Source: Bacteroidales bacterium (GTDB lineage Bacteria; Bacteroidota; Bacteroidia; Bacteroidales; UBA932). Taken from it: 25,699 nt of DNA. Below are positions 15,699 through 22,866 of the stretch, piece by piece. The DNA lies in the NCBI GenBank assembly GCA_017555445.1, contig JAFZGK010000013.1, positions 1 through 25,699 on the forward strand, in the 5' to 3' direction. Position 1 is the first letter of the stretch, and every line of letters starts with the position of its first letter. The notes below the pieces were generated by a model that searched no databases, was not told the DNA's origin, and saw only the letters and a list, made by a program, of their open reading frames with translations. The position numbers were made by a program, and so were the translations under genes.

Positions 15699-15717
15699 TA
15701 TTAAATATCAGCACATA

Positions 15718-15752
15718 AAACATTTTTGTTTAGACTTATAACATTTTTGTTA
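15718..15752 (+). promoter_or_regulatory. Paired AACA-N4-TGTT element, copy 2 (upstream of the EamA transporter)
   Basis: Dyad AAACATTTTTGTTT (15718-15731), the 7-bp spacer AGACTTA, dyad TAACATTTTTGTTA (15739-15752); repeat distance 21 bp. The two halves are direct copies of one another, so no long hairpin is formed, which favours a protein-binding site. It lies 19 bp after the cinA stop and 80 bp before the EamA ATG. Confidence 0.6.
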
Positions 15753-15832
15753 CTTCAACAATGTAAACTATAATATCCGCTTATCACAAACATAACGAGC
15801 TGACAATAAGCAACTTAGCACAAAAGTAGGGA

Positions 15833-16768
15833 ATGAGCCATATTCACACAAAATACGACAGAAAGAAGCGTAGAATCACTCTTAACGGGTTGTTCTATGC
15901 ATGTATTTCGTCGGCATCTTTTGGCTTTTCCCCAATTTTCAGCATCGCACTTTTAGCTGCCGGACTATCAAATTTTGACGTGCTTTCATACCGCTGGTCG
16001 ACAGCTGCAATAGTCTTGATGATCTATGCCGGAGTAAAGAAAAAGACTTTGAAGATAGGTTCATTTGATGAAGGCTGGAAGATCATTCTGCTCAGCGCAC
16101 TCAGATCCATTACCTCTGTGACTCTACTTATTGGATATGCAAATATAGCCAGCGGAGTGGCGACGACCATCAACTTCATGTACCCTGTCATAGTCGTATT
16201 GTGCATGATGCTGTTCCATGGCGAGGAGAAATCATGGATCAATCTCGGAGCTATAGCTCTTTCTATTTTTGGAGTATATCTGCTTGCCTCCGGTGACGGC
16301 CTGATTATAGAAGGTGGAAATACGGTTCTGGGACTCACCTGTTCAATAATTTCCGCAGTTTCGTTTGCCGCATACTACATTCTCATAAAGAGGTTGAAGG
16401 CTGATAAGATCGAGGTTGTGAAATTCACGACATGGATCATGATCATGAGTGCCATATACTTCATTGCAGGAAGCCTTATTGCTGACGGCCGCATAACTGT
16501 GGTCAGAGACGGATCTTCATGGCTTTATATCCTTGGACTCGGACTTTGGTCTACAATGGTATCAAACTTCACAGGAGTAAAGGCTGTAAGACGAATCGGT
16601 CCGACCTTGACATCAATCCTGGGAGCTCTCCAGCCGCTTACAGCTGTTGTATTGGGCGTACTTTTCCTCGATGAACATCTCGGAGTAAGGACTGTAGTCG
16701 GAATTGCTATAATAATGGCAGCGGTTATGATTGTGGTCACTCACCAGAAGACAAGGAAACATGTCTGA
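15833..16768 (+). CDS. EamA/DMT-superfamily transporter
   Basis: A protein of 311 residues with ten predicted transmembrane helices in two EamA repeats (about residues 15-145 and 165-305). Typical features are the start of helix 1 (LFYACISSASFGFSPIF), the helix-4-like TINFMYPVIVVLCMMLFHGEE and the repeat-2 equivalent LTSILGALQPLTAVVLGVLFLDEHL. Members export or import amino acids, nucleotides and other metabolites; the substrate is not predictable. It is preceded by the second paired AACA-N4-TGTT element. No standard TAnnTTTG box was found upstream. Its last 32 bp overlap the 3' end of the convergent dipeptidase gene. Confidence 0.88.
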   Translation: MSHIHTKYDRKKRRITLNGLFYACISSASFGFSPIFSIALLAAGLSNFDVLSYRWSTAAIVLMIYAGVKKKTLKIGSFDEGWKIILLSALRSITSVTLLIGYANIASGVATTINFMYPVIVVLCMMLFHGEEKSWINLGAIALSIFGVYLLASGDGLIIEGGNTVLGLTCSIISAVSFAAYYILIKRLKADKIEVVKFTTWIMIMSAIYFIAGSLIADGRITVVRDGSSWLYILGLGLWSTMVSNFTGVKAVRRIGPTLTSILGALQPLTAVVLGVLFLDEHLGVRTVVGIAIIMAAVMIVVTHQKTRKHV

Positions 16769-17825
16769 GAAGCCTGAGGAAATTACCTCCCGCGATCTTC
16801 TCTATATCTTCTTCTGAATATCCCCTGGCACGCATTTCATCGAAAATCAGAGGCATGAAGGATATGTCATCAAGACCTGCTGGAGTTACTTCAATGCCGT
16901 CGAAATCTGATCCGATGCCTACATGATCGATTCCGGCTATCGAAACAGCATGATCGATATGATCGACTACGCGTTTATACGAAGGACGCGGCAGAGCCAT
17001 AAGCTCGTCCTGGACTGCATTCCACGCTGCTCTCTTCAAAGGATCTGACGGACATGCAATGAACTGAGCTTCAACGCCTTCATTTCTTTCTTCAATCCCA
17101 GACTCCTCAAGAACAGATGCAAATCCCCCATCGATGAACAAAGGATAGAAATTGATCTGGATCACACCTCCTGCCTCTGCCAATGCGCGGATCATCTCAT
17201 CCGTCATGTTTCGAGGATGTGCAGCCAGCTCTCTGCAGCATGAATGGGTTGCGGCTACAGGAACCTTCGAGTATTTCAGAACATCACGGAAAGAGTCATC
17301 TGAAATATGAGACACATCAATCAGCATTCCAAGACGGTTCATTTCAGCAATGACTTCCCTGCCGAACGGACTTAAACCGCCCCATGTCTTATGCTTTGAA
17401 GCACATGAATCACAAATCTGATTATCTGCAGAGTGACACAAGGTCATATACCTCACTCCGGCATCATAAAAATAACGGAGGCGATCCATTGAATCACCTA
17501 TAGGAGAACCGTTTTCGAGTCCCAGGAAGACTGAAAACAGACCTTTTTCCTTATTTGCGGCCGCCTGCTCACCATCGACAGCAAGTCTTGCCTTGTCCGG
17601 ATTTGCCTTCAACGTAGAATTCACACAATTCAGAAGCTTGCAGGCATATTCATAGGCATCGTCACCTGCCAATGATGCAGGAACATACAATGCAAAGAAA
17701 GCACCGTCGACTCCCCCTCGCCTGAGCTTGGGAAAATCGACATGTGCATGATCATTATCCAGGGACAGATCCCTGAGTCTTAATATCTGCGAAGGAGTAT
17801 CGCAGTGAGAATCAAGGACAAACAT
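16737..17825 (-). CDS. Membrane dipeptidase-type metallopeptidase (family M19)
   Basis: Zinc dipeptidase-like enzyme of 362 residues. The metal ligands of renal dipeptidase are all present: His7 and Asp9 (DSHCDT), bridging Glu104 (GLENG), His194 (ATHSCCREL) and His203 (HPRN). The substrate-binding DVSHIS (170-175) and GIGSDFDGI near the C-terminus are also seen. No signal peptide is visible, so a cytoplasmic location is likely despite the family name. Members cleave dipeptides, including D-residue and modified ones. It is last in the long leftward operon, 6 bp after the DUF2807 gene. It overlaps the convergent EamA gene by 32 bp. Confidence 0.92.
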   Translation of the reverse strand: MFVLDSHCDTPSQILRLRDLSLDNDHAHVDFPKLRRGGVDGAFFALYVPASLAGDDAYEYACKLLNCVNSTLKANPDKARLAVDGEQAAANKEKGLFSVFLGLENGSPIGDSMDRLRYFYDAGVRYMTLCHSADNQICDSCASKHKTWGGLSPFGREVIAEMNRLGMLIDVSHISDDSFRDVLKYSKVPVAATHSCCRELAAHPRNMTDEMIRALAEAGGVIQINFYPLFIDGGFASVLEESGIEERNEGVEAQFIACPSDPLKRAAWNAVQDELMALPRPSYKRVVDHIDHAVSIAGIDHVGIGSDFDGIEVTPAGLDDISFMPLIFDEMRARGYSEEDIEKIAGGNFLRLLRHVSLSSGE

Positions 17826-17831
17826 CCGTTA

Positions 17832-18749
17832 TTACTTTCTTCTTGGGTCGTCGTGCTTAATAAGCGTAGAGTTCACGATCCTGTCAACTTCAATGGTCGG
17901 CTTGCCCATGAATGTAAGCATGGAACCTCCGGTAAGGTTAACAAGGATATTTCCGGTTACGTTCACATGACATTTTGAAGAACCGGTCTGCTCAACAGAA
18001 GCATTGTCAGCGGCAAGAGCCTCAGCATTGAGGCGTGAGGTAGTAGATCCCTTTACAAGAAGCTTGGCAGCAGAACCCTTTACATCGATTGTAGAACCAC
18101 CTGAAAGATCTGCATTCATATTCACAACTTCAGACTCTACGTTCAGGATTGAAGAGCCGGCAGAAACCATGCTGATGGCATTTCCGAAATGCTTTACTAC
18201 TGCCTGAGATAAATTTTCAGCTGTAACATATAAAGTCTTTGAAGTCGTAGCCTCTATATTAACATAGGCATTTTTAGAAAGATTTATCTCAGCTGTTTCT
18301 GCCTCTATGTTGAGCTTATTGACTTTAGCTTTGTCAGTAACAACAAGAGTAAAGTTGTCTGACTTGACAACATCAGCAATCTGAAGATTCGTATTATCCT
18401 TCAGTTCCAATGACTTGATGGCAGGGAAATAAACTTCTACTTCAAGTACAGGATTAGGAGCTCCCTTTACCTTGAGCTGCTTCTTGAGATCAGCAGTGAA
18501 GCTCTTTCTATCAACAGAAACATAAAGAACACCATTCTTGACATAGCAAGAAACATATGGAGATATTCTCTCATCGGTTACCGTCTTGACTGAATACTTA
18601 TCAGATGCGTTAAGCTTCACGACGAAATCATCTGAAATGTTTACGGAGCTGAAGCTCTCATAATCATTTTCCTGCACCAGGCTTGCCTGTGCATTTGCTG
18701 CCATAGCAGTCATGACTGCTAAAGCAATAGCGAAAAACAATTTCTTCAT
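17832..18749 (-). CDS. Secreted DUF2807 (head GIN / putative auto-transporter adhesin) protein
   Basis: A 305-residue exported protein. The signal peptide MKKLFFAIALAVMTAMAANA fixes the start at ATG 18749; the in-frame TTG at 18758 is unlikely. The rest is a repetitive right-handed beta-helix-like pattern of short strands (for example 'SGGSTIDVKGSAAKLLVKGSTTSRLNA'), the DUF2807 fold common in Bacteroidota. No C-terminal sorting domain or lipobox is seen, so it should be periplasmic or released. Function in this family is unproven; its placement between rlmB and a dipeptidase does not resolve it. It starts 9 bp after the rlmB stop. Confidence 0.85.
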   Translation of the reverse strand: MKKLFFAIALAVMTAMAANAQASLVQENDYESFSSVNISDDFVVKLNASDKYSVKTVTDERISPYVSCYVKNGVLYVSVDRKSFTADLKKQLKVKGAPNPVLEVEVYFPAIKSLELKDNTNLQIADVVKSDNFTLVVTDKAKVNKLNIEAETAEINLSKNAYVNIEATTSKTLYVTAENLSQAVVKHFGNAISMVSAGSSILNVESEVVNMNADLSGGSTIDVKGSAAKLLVKGSTTSRLNAEALAADNASVEQTGSSKCHVNVTGNILVNLTGGSMLTFMGKPTIEVDRIVNSTLIKHDDPRRK

Positions 18750-18758
18750 ATCGTTCAA

Positions 18759-19505
18759 TTATTTGGTAATTCTCTGTCTTACAGCCTCATACATCAAGAT
18801 AGACGAGGCAACTGACACGTTAAGTGACGTGATCTCTCCAGCCATTGGAATAGCAGCCTTTTCATCTGCAAGATCAAGCATACTCTGTGATATGCCCTTT
18901 CCTTCAGATCCCATGATGATTGCACATGGTCCTGTCATATCCACATCGTAAATGAGATTATCGGTCTTTTCCGTTGCAGCAATCAGCTTGAAACCGCTTT
19001 GCTGCAGATAATATGCCGCAACACGAAGATTCGACACTTTACATGTATCGATCCTCATCAGAGCTCCAGCTGAGGCTTTGACTGCGTCTGCATTGATTGC
19101 AGCACCACCTTTCGCCGGTACTATGATACCCTGTCCGCCTGCACATTCAAGACTTCTGGCGATAGCTCCAAGGTTGCGGACATCGCTGACACCATCAAGA
19201 ATGACAAGAAGAGGATTCTCGCTGACACCAAGTGCATTATTCACAAGTTGCTCTATTTCAACGTATTCTATCTGCGAAATGTATGCAAGTACTCCCTGAT
19301 GTGATCCGCGCACTGCTCTGTTCAGTCTTTCTCCAGGTACAAACTGGAAAGGAATCTCATTGACCTTGAGAAGCTCCATGAGTTCTCTGAACTGTGGTCC
19401 CTCAAGTCCCTGCTTCAAAAGGACCTTGTCAAACTTCTTTCCTGCCTTGACAGCCTCCAGTACCGGATGCATGCCGAACAGATATTGCATTTTCTTCTCT
19501 TCCAT
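18759..19505 (-). CDS. rlmB: 23S rRNA 2'-O-methyltransferase RlmB/TrmH family
   Basis: SPOUT-class methyltransferase of 248 residues. An N-terminal substrate-binding domain (about 1-75) begins YLFGMHPVLEAV. The knotted catalytic domain has motif 1 LDGVSDVRNLGAIARS, motif 2 IIMGSEGKGIS and motif 3 IPMAGEITSLNVSVASSILMYE. This is the RlmB pattern (Gm2251 of 23S rRNA in E. coli), although the target base is inferred from family. It lies 2 bp after the ABC-F gene, coupling two ribosome-related functions in the operon. Confidence 0.92.
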   Translation of the reverse strand: MEEKKMQYLFGMHPVLEAVKAGKKFDKVLLKQGLEGPQFRELMELLKVNEIPFQFVPGERLNRAVRGSHQGVLAYISQIEYVEIEQLVNNALGVSENPLLVILDGVSDVRNLGAIARSLECAGGQGIIVPAKGGAAINADAVKASAGALMRIDTCKVSNLRVAAYYLQQSGFKLIAATEKTDNLIYDVDMTGPCAIIMGSEGKGISQSMLDLADEKAAIPMAGEITSLNVSVASSILMYEAVRQRITK

Positions 19506-19507
19506 AT

Positions 19508-21445
19508 TTATTGTTCTAATTGTTCATTTAACTTTTCCCACTCCTGCATCTTGAAATCCAGCTCCCTCTTGTTCTCGAGATAAGCCCTTGTCAGTTCCAT
19601 GATATCATCGTCCGGACCAGGGTTCATGAGGACAGCCTCGATCTCTGCCATCTTTGTTTCAATCTGTTCTATTCCCTTCTCCAAGAATGAGATACGGTTC
19701 TTTATCTTCTTTTCTTCTTTAGATACATATTTCTTCGCCTGATACTCCTGCTTTGCCTCTTCCTTCTTCTGGATCACCTCTACAGGCTTCTCTGCAGCAG
19801 CCGGCTTGTAATGTCTTTCAAGTTCACTCAGATTCTCCAGCTTCCTTCTTTCGAGGAACTCCTGAACTCCTCCAAGATGCTCCTTTACCTTTCCGTCTCT
19901 GAACTCATAAAGCTTGTCTACGAGTCCGTCGAGGAAGTCACGGTCATGTGAAACGATGATCAGTGTTCCGTCATAAGCCTTGAGAGCCTGCTTGAGAATA
20001 TCCTTTGAGCGGATGTCCATATGGTTTGTCGGCTCGTCAAGCGCCAAGAGGTTGTAAGGCTTGAGGATGAGCTTAGCCATCGCAAGTCTAGCGCGTTCTC
20101 CACCGCTCAATACAGCGACCTTCTTGTCGATATCCTCTCCCTTGAAAAGGAAGGCTCCGAGAATATCACGGAGTTTCAGTCTGATATCTCCGACTGCGAT
20201 ACGGTCCAATGTACCAAATACTGTATCTTCCTTATCAAGTATATCTTCCTGATTCTGAGCATAATAGCCTATGCTGACATTATATCCGATCTTCGAATCT
20301 CCGGACATTGGGTCAAGCTCGTTCATGATCACGCGCATGAGCGTGGTCTTTCCCTCACCATTTCGTCCTACCAAAGCGACCTTCTCTCCTCTTCGTACCT
20401 CGATCTGCGCATCGTCGAATACGACCTTCGTGCCATATCCGACCTTCATATCAACCGCCTTATAGGCAATATCTCCGGAACGAGGAGCTGGCGGGAACTT
20501 CACTGCCAATTTAGACCTGTCTTCAATATCGACTTCTATCCTTTCCAGCTTTTCGAGCTGCTTTACGCGAGACTGCACCTGATTTGACTTTGTAGGCTTG
20601 TATCTGAAGCGCTCGATGAATTCCTCAGTCTTCTCGATCATTCTCTGCTGGTTCTCGTAGGCAGCCTGCTGCTGAGCAAGCCTTTCCTTCCTGAGTTCCA
20701 GATACTTACTATACGGAACCTTGTAATCATGGATCCTTCCCACCATGATCTCGACAGTCCTGTTTGTCACATTGTCAAGGAATTTCCTATCGTGGGAAAT
20801 CAGTACAAGCGATCCTTTATATTCTTTCAGATAGTCCTCAAGCCATTCTATCGATTCGATATCAAGGTGGTTTGTTGGCTCGTCAAGAAGAAGCACGTCA
20901 GGTCTTGAAAGGAGGATCTTCGCAAGTTCGATACGCATGTTCCATCCCTGGCTGAATGTCTCCGTAGGGCGTGACAGCTCTTCATACTTGAATCCCAGAC
21001 CGATCAATGTCCTTTCGGCCATCACCTGCGGATTGTCGGAGCGGGTATATGCCAGACGGTCATTCACCTCATTCATCCTGACAATCAGATCCTGATATTC
21101 CTTAGACTCATAATCCTCTCTTTCAGAGAGTTCTACAGTGATCTTTTCGAGCTCCGCCTCAAGATCGAACATTTCTGCAAAAGCAGTCATCGCCTCATCG
21201 ATGACGCTACGTCCGCGATGATGTTCCATAATCTGAGGAAGATATCCTATCTTCACATCATTCGGAACGGCAACCTTTCCGTTAGTCGGAGTCTGAAGAC
21301 CGCAGATGAGCTTCAGGATAGTCGACTTTCCGGCTCCATTCTTTCCTACAAGGCCGATCTTGTCACTCTCGCTGATATGAAAATTGATGTCATTCAGCAA
21401 GACAAAGCCTCCATAGGCCACCGTAAGACTGTTTATAGATATCAT
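19508..21445 (-). CDS. ABC-F family ATPase (ribosome-associated type)
   Basis: A 645-residue protein with two ABC domains and no membrane segments. Walker A is GKNGAGKS (34-41) and GRNGEGKT (360-367). The signatures are FSQGW (164-168) and LSGGE (446-450). Walker B/DEP motifs are near 184-190 and 466-472. Between the domains is the ABC-F linker (about 240-300), which reaches the ribosomal P-site in studied relatives. The C-terminus (about 550-645) is a charged coiled coil, as in Uup/YheS. The first signature has Gln for the usual Gly. It is likely a translation factor rather than a resistance determinant, given its housekeeping operon with rlmB. Confidence 0.9.
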   Translation of the reverse strand: MISINSLTVAYGGFVLLNDINFHISESDKIGLVGKNGAGKSTILKLICGLQTPTNGKVAVPNDVKIGYLPQIMEHHRGRSVIDEAMTAFAEMFDLEAELEKITVELSEREDYESKEYQDLIVRMNEVNDRLAYTRSDNPQVMAERTLIGLGFKYEELSRPTETFSQGWNMRIELAKILLSRPDVLLLDEPTNHLDIESIEWLEDYLKEYKGSLVLISHDRKFLDNVTNRTVEIMVGRIHDYKVPYSKYLELRKERLAQQQAAYENQQRMIEKTEEFIERFRYKPTKSNQVQSRVKQLEKLERIEVDIEDRSKLAVKFPPAPRSGDIAYKAVDMKVGYGTKVVFDDAQIEVRRGEKVALVGRNGEGKTTLMRVIMNELDPMSGDSKIGYNVSIGYYAQNQEDILDKEDTVFGTLDRIAVGDIRLKLRDILGAFLFKGEDIDKKVAVLSGGERARLAMAKLILKPYNLLALDEPTNHMDIRSKDILKQALKAYDGTLIIVSHDRDFLDGLVDKLYEFRDGKVKEHLGGVQEFLERRKLENLSELERHYKPAAAEKPVEVIQKKEEAKQEYQAKKYVSKEEKKIKNRISFLEKGIEQIETKMAEIEAVLMNPGPDDDIMELTRAYLENKRELDFKMQEWEKLNEQLEQ

Positions 21446-21454
21446 AAATTATTA

Positions 21455-22213
21455 TTATTCAACTGTTTTCACCTCTTTCCTGCATATCAGCACACTGAAC
21501 TCATACAACATATACAACGGTACCGATACAACCAGCATTGAGAAAGGATCTCCTGACGGAGTTATCACCGCAGCCAATATCAAGACCGCACATACCGCAT
21601 ATCGTCTGAAAGACTTCAAGGTTTCCTTGGACAATACTCCCAATGCTGACAACACTGCCACCACTGTCGGGAACTCGAACACAATACCGAATATGAGCAC
21701 CATCGATGTAAACATCGAAATATAGGAGGTCAAGGCAAAAGTATTCGGAACATCAGGGCTGACCTGATAGCCGGAGAAGAAATTAAGCATCAATGGAAAT
21801 ACGATGGTATACCCTACTGCAACACCTATATAAAACAGGACGGATGCAAAAAGGAAAGCTCCTTTTACGGCCTTCTTCTCTTTTTCATATAAAGCAGGGG
21901 CAATAAAGCGCCATACCTCGAAAACCAGATATGGGAATGTAACGATCAAAGCACATATGAAAGTGATCTTCATATGTATCAGAAACTGAGCGGCCAGCTC
22001 GATGTTCACAAGAGTCATCGAGAAATCAGCTCCAAGTAGCTGGTACATAAAGAAATCAGGCTTGGATGGTGCCAGGATAACGCTGTCGAAGATAAATCCC
22101 TTGAAGAAAAACAGCACAATTAGAGCTGCCACATATACTCCAAGCATCCGGAACAGGCTTCCCCTCAGCTCCTCCAAGTGATCCCAGAAGGTCATTTCAC
22201 CTGACTGTGCCAT
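21455..22213 (-). CDS. tatC: Twin-arginine translocase subunit TatC
   Basis: Inner-membrane receptor for folded proteins with twin-arginine signals. The protein has 252 residues and six predicted transmembrane helices. Conserved features are MTFWDHLEELRGSLFR at the N-terminus (the signal-binding Glu region), then FPYLVFEVWRFIAPALYEKEKK before TM3 and AAVITPSGDPFSM before TM5-6. The start overlaps the tatA stop by one base (TAATG). Together with tatA it makes a minimal TatAC system; no tatB is visible nearby, as is common in this phylum. Confidence 0.95.
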   Translation of the reverse strand: MAQSGEMTFWDHLEELRGSLFRMLGVYVAALIVLFFFKGFIFDSVILAPSKPDFFMYQLLGADFSMTLVNIELAAQFLIHMKITFICALIVTFPYLVFEVWRFIAPALYEKEKKAVKGAFLFASVLFYIGVAVGYTIVFPLMLNFFSGYQVSPDVPNTFALTSYISMFTSMVLIFGIVFEFPTVVAVLSALGVLSKETLKSFRRYAVCAVLILAAVITPSGDPFSMLVVSVPLYMLYEFSVLICRKEVKTVE

Positions 22214-22416
22214 TATTTATCCGACTCGATATCCTTCTTTATCTCCTTGACATCATTCTCGACATCCTTCATTCCTTCCTTGAAGTTCTTCACTCCCTTG
22301 CCAAGTCCACGCATGAGTTCAGGAATCTTCTTACCTCCGAAAAGAAGGATCACTACAAGAACGATAAGGAGGATCTCCCAGAAGCCAAGGCTTCCGAATA
22401 AAAGAGGTGTAATCAT
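22213..22416 (-). CDS. tatA: Twin-arginine translocase subunit TatA
   Basis: A 67-residue pore-forming Tat subunit. A single N-terminal membrane helix (about 8-27, [20 protein letters not shown]) is followed by the hallmark [20 protein letters not shown] amphipathic helix and a charged tail ([16 protein letters not shown]). The Phe-Gly hinge is intact. It lies 12 bp after the thioesterase gene and overlaps tatC. Confidence 0.95.
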   Translation of the reverse strand: MITPLLFGSLGFWEILLIVLVVILLFGGKKIPELMRGLGKGVKNFKEGMKDVENDVKEIKKDIESDK

Positions 22417-22428
22417 AATATAATAAGG

Positions 22429-22830
22429 TTATTTATCTGTAAATATTTCCGCCAGCTCCTTCGGACATCTTACCGGACGTCTTGTCTGAGCATTAATGAA
22501 TCCAAGCACCACTTCTCCTTCACATACAAGCTGATCTGAAGGATTGTATATTTCTGTCCTGATGACTAGCTTTGCCCTAGGGGCTTCGTCAATGACCGAT
22601 ACTATCCTCAAGGTATCGCCAAGCTTTGCCGGCACCTTGTATCGGCACTCGACAGAAACTACCGGAAGCATGACTCCAGTCTCTTCGATCTTCTCGATCG
22701 GCAGTCCCAGCTCCTTAAGCATGGCAGTACGTCCACACTCGAAATATCTTATATAATTCGAGTGGTGGACTATACCCATCTGGTCGGTTTCATAGTATCT
22801 GACGTCCAGAAAATGCTCAGATTTCACCAT
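22429..22830 (-). CDS. Hotdog-fold acyl-CoA thioesterase (YbgC/FadM, 4HBT family)
   Basis: A 133-residue hotdog protein. The 4-hydroxybenzoyl-CoA-thioesterase-type motif 'RYYETDQMGIVHHSNYIRYFE' covers about residues 11-31, with catalytic Asp16. The rest of the fold follows with YKVPAKLGDTLRI and LVCEGEVVLGFIN. It hydrolyses acyl-CoA or acyl-ACP thioesters; YbgC-type members are often linked to envelope functions (Tol-Pal). Here it heads the tat operon. The A of its ATG is also the last base of copy 3 of the paired AACA-N4-TGTT element, so a bound protein would sit over the translation start. Confidence 0.9.
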   Translation of the reverse strand: MVKSEHFLDVRYYETDQMGIVHHSNYIRYFECGRTAMLKELGLPIEKIEETGVMLPVVSVECRYKVPAKLGDTLRIVSVIDEAPRAKLVIRTEIYNPSDQLVCEGEVVLGFINAQTRRPVRCPKELAEIFTDK

Positions 22831-22864
22831 AACAAAAATGTTATCAGTATAAACATCTATGTTT
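22830..22864 (-). promoter_or_regulatory. Paired AACA-N4-TGTT element, copy 3 (head of the thioesterase-tat operon)
   Basis: Read leftward: AAACATAGATGTTT (22864-22851), the 7-bp spacer ATACTGA, TAACATTTTTGTTA (22843-22830); repeat distance 21 bp. It fills almost the whole 36-bp gap between the valS stop and the thioesterase start. The second dyad ends on the first base of the ATG. Its orientation matches the direction of transcription, as in copy 2. Confidence 0.6.
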
Positions 22865-22866
22865 TA

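Noticed and set aside
19508..21445. Antibiotic-resistance ABC-F protein
   Set aside because: It sits in a housekeeping operon with rlmB and has the C-terminal coiled coil of Uup/YheS-type factors; nothing points to acquisition by transfer.
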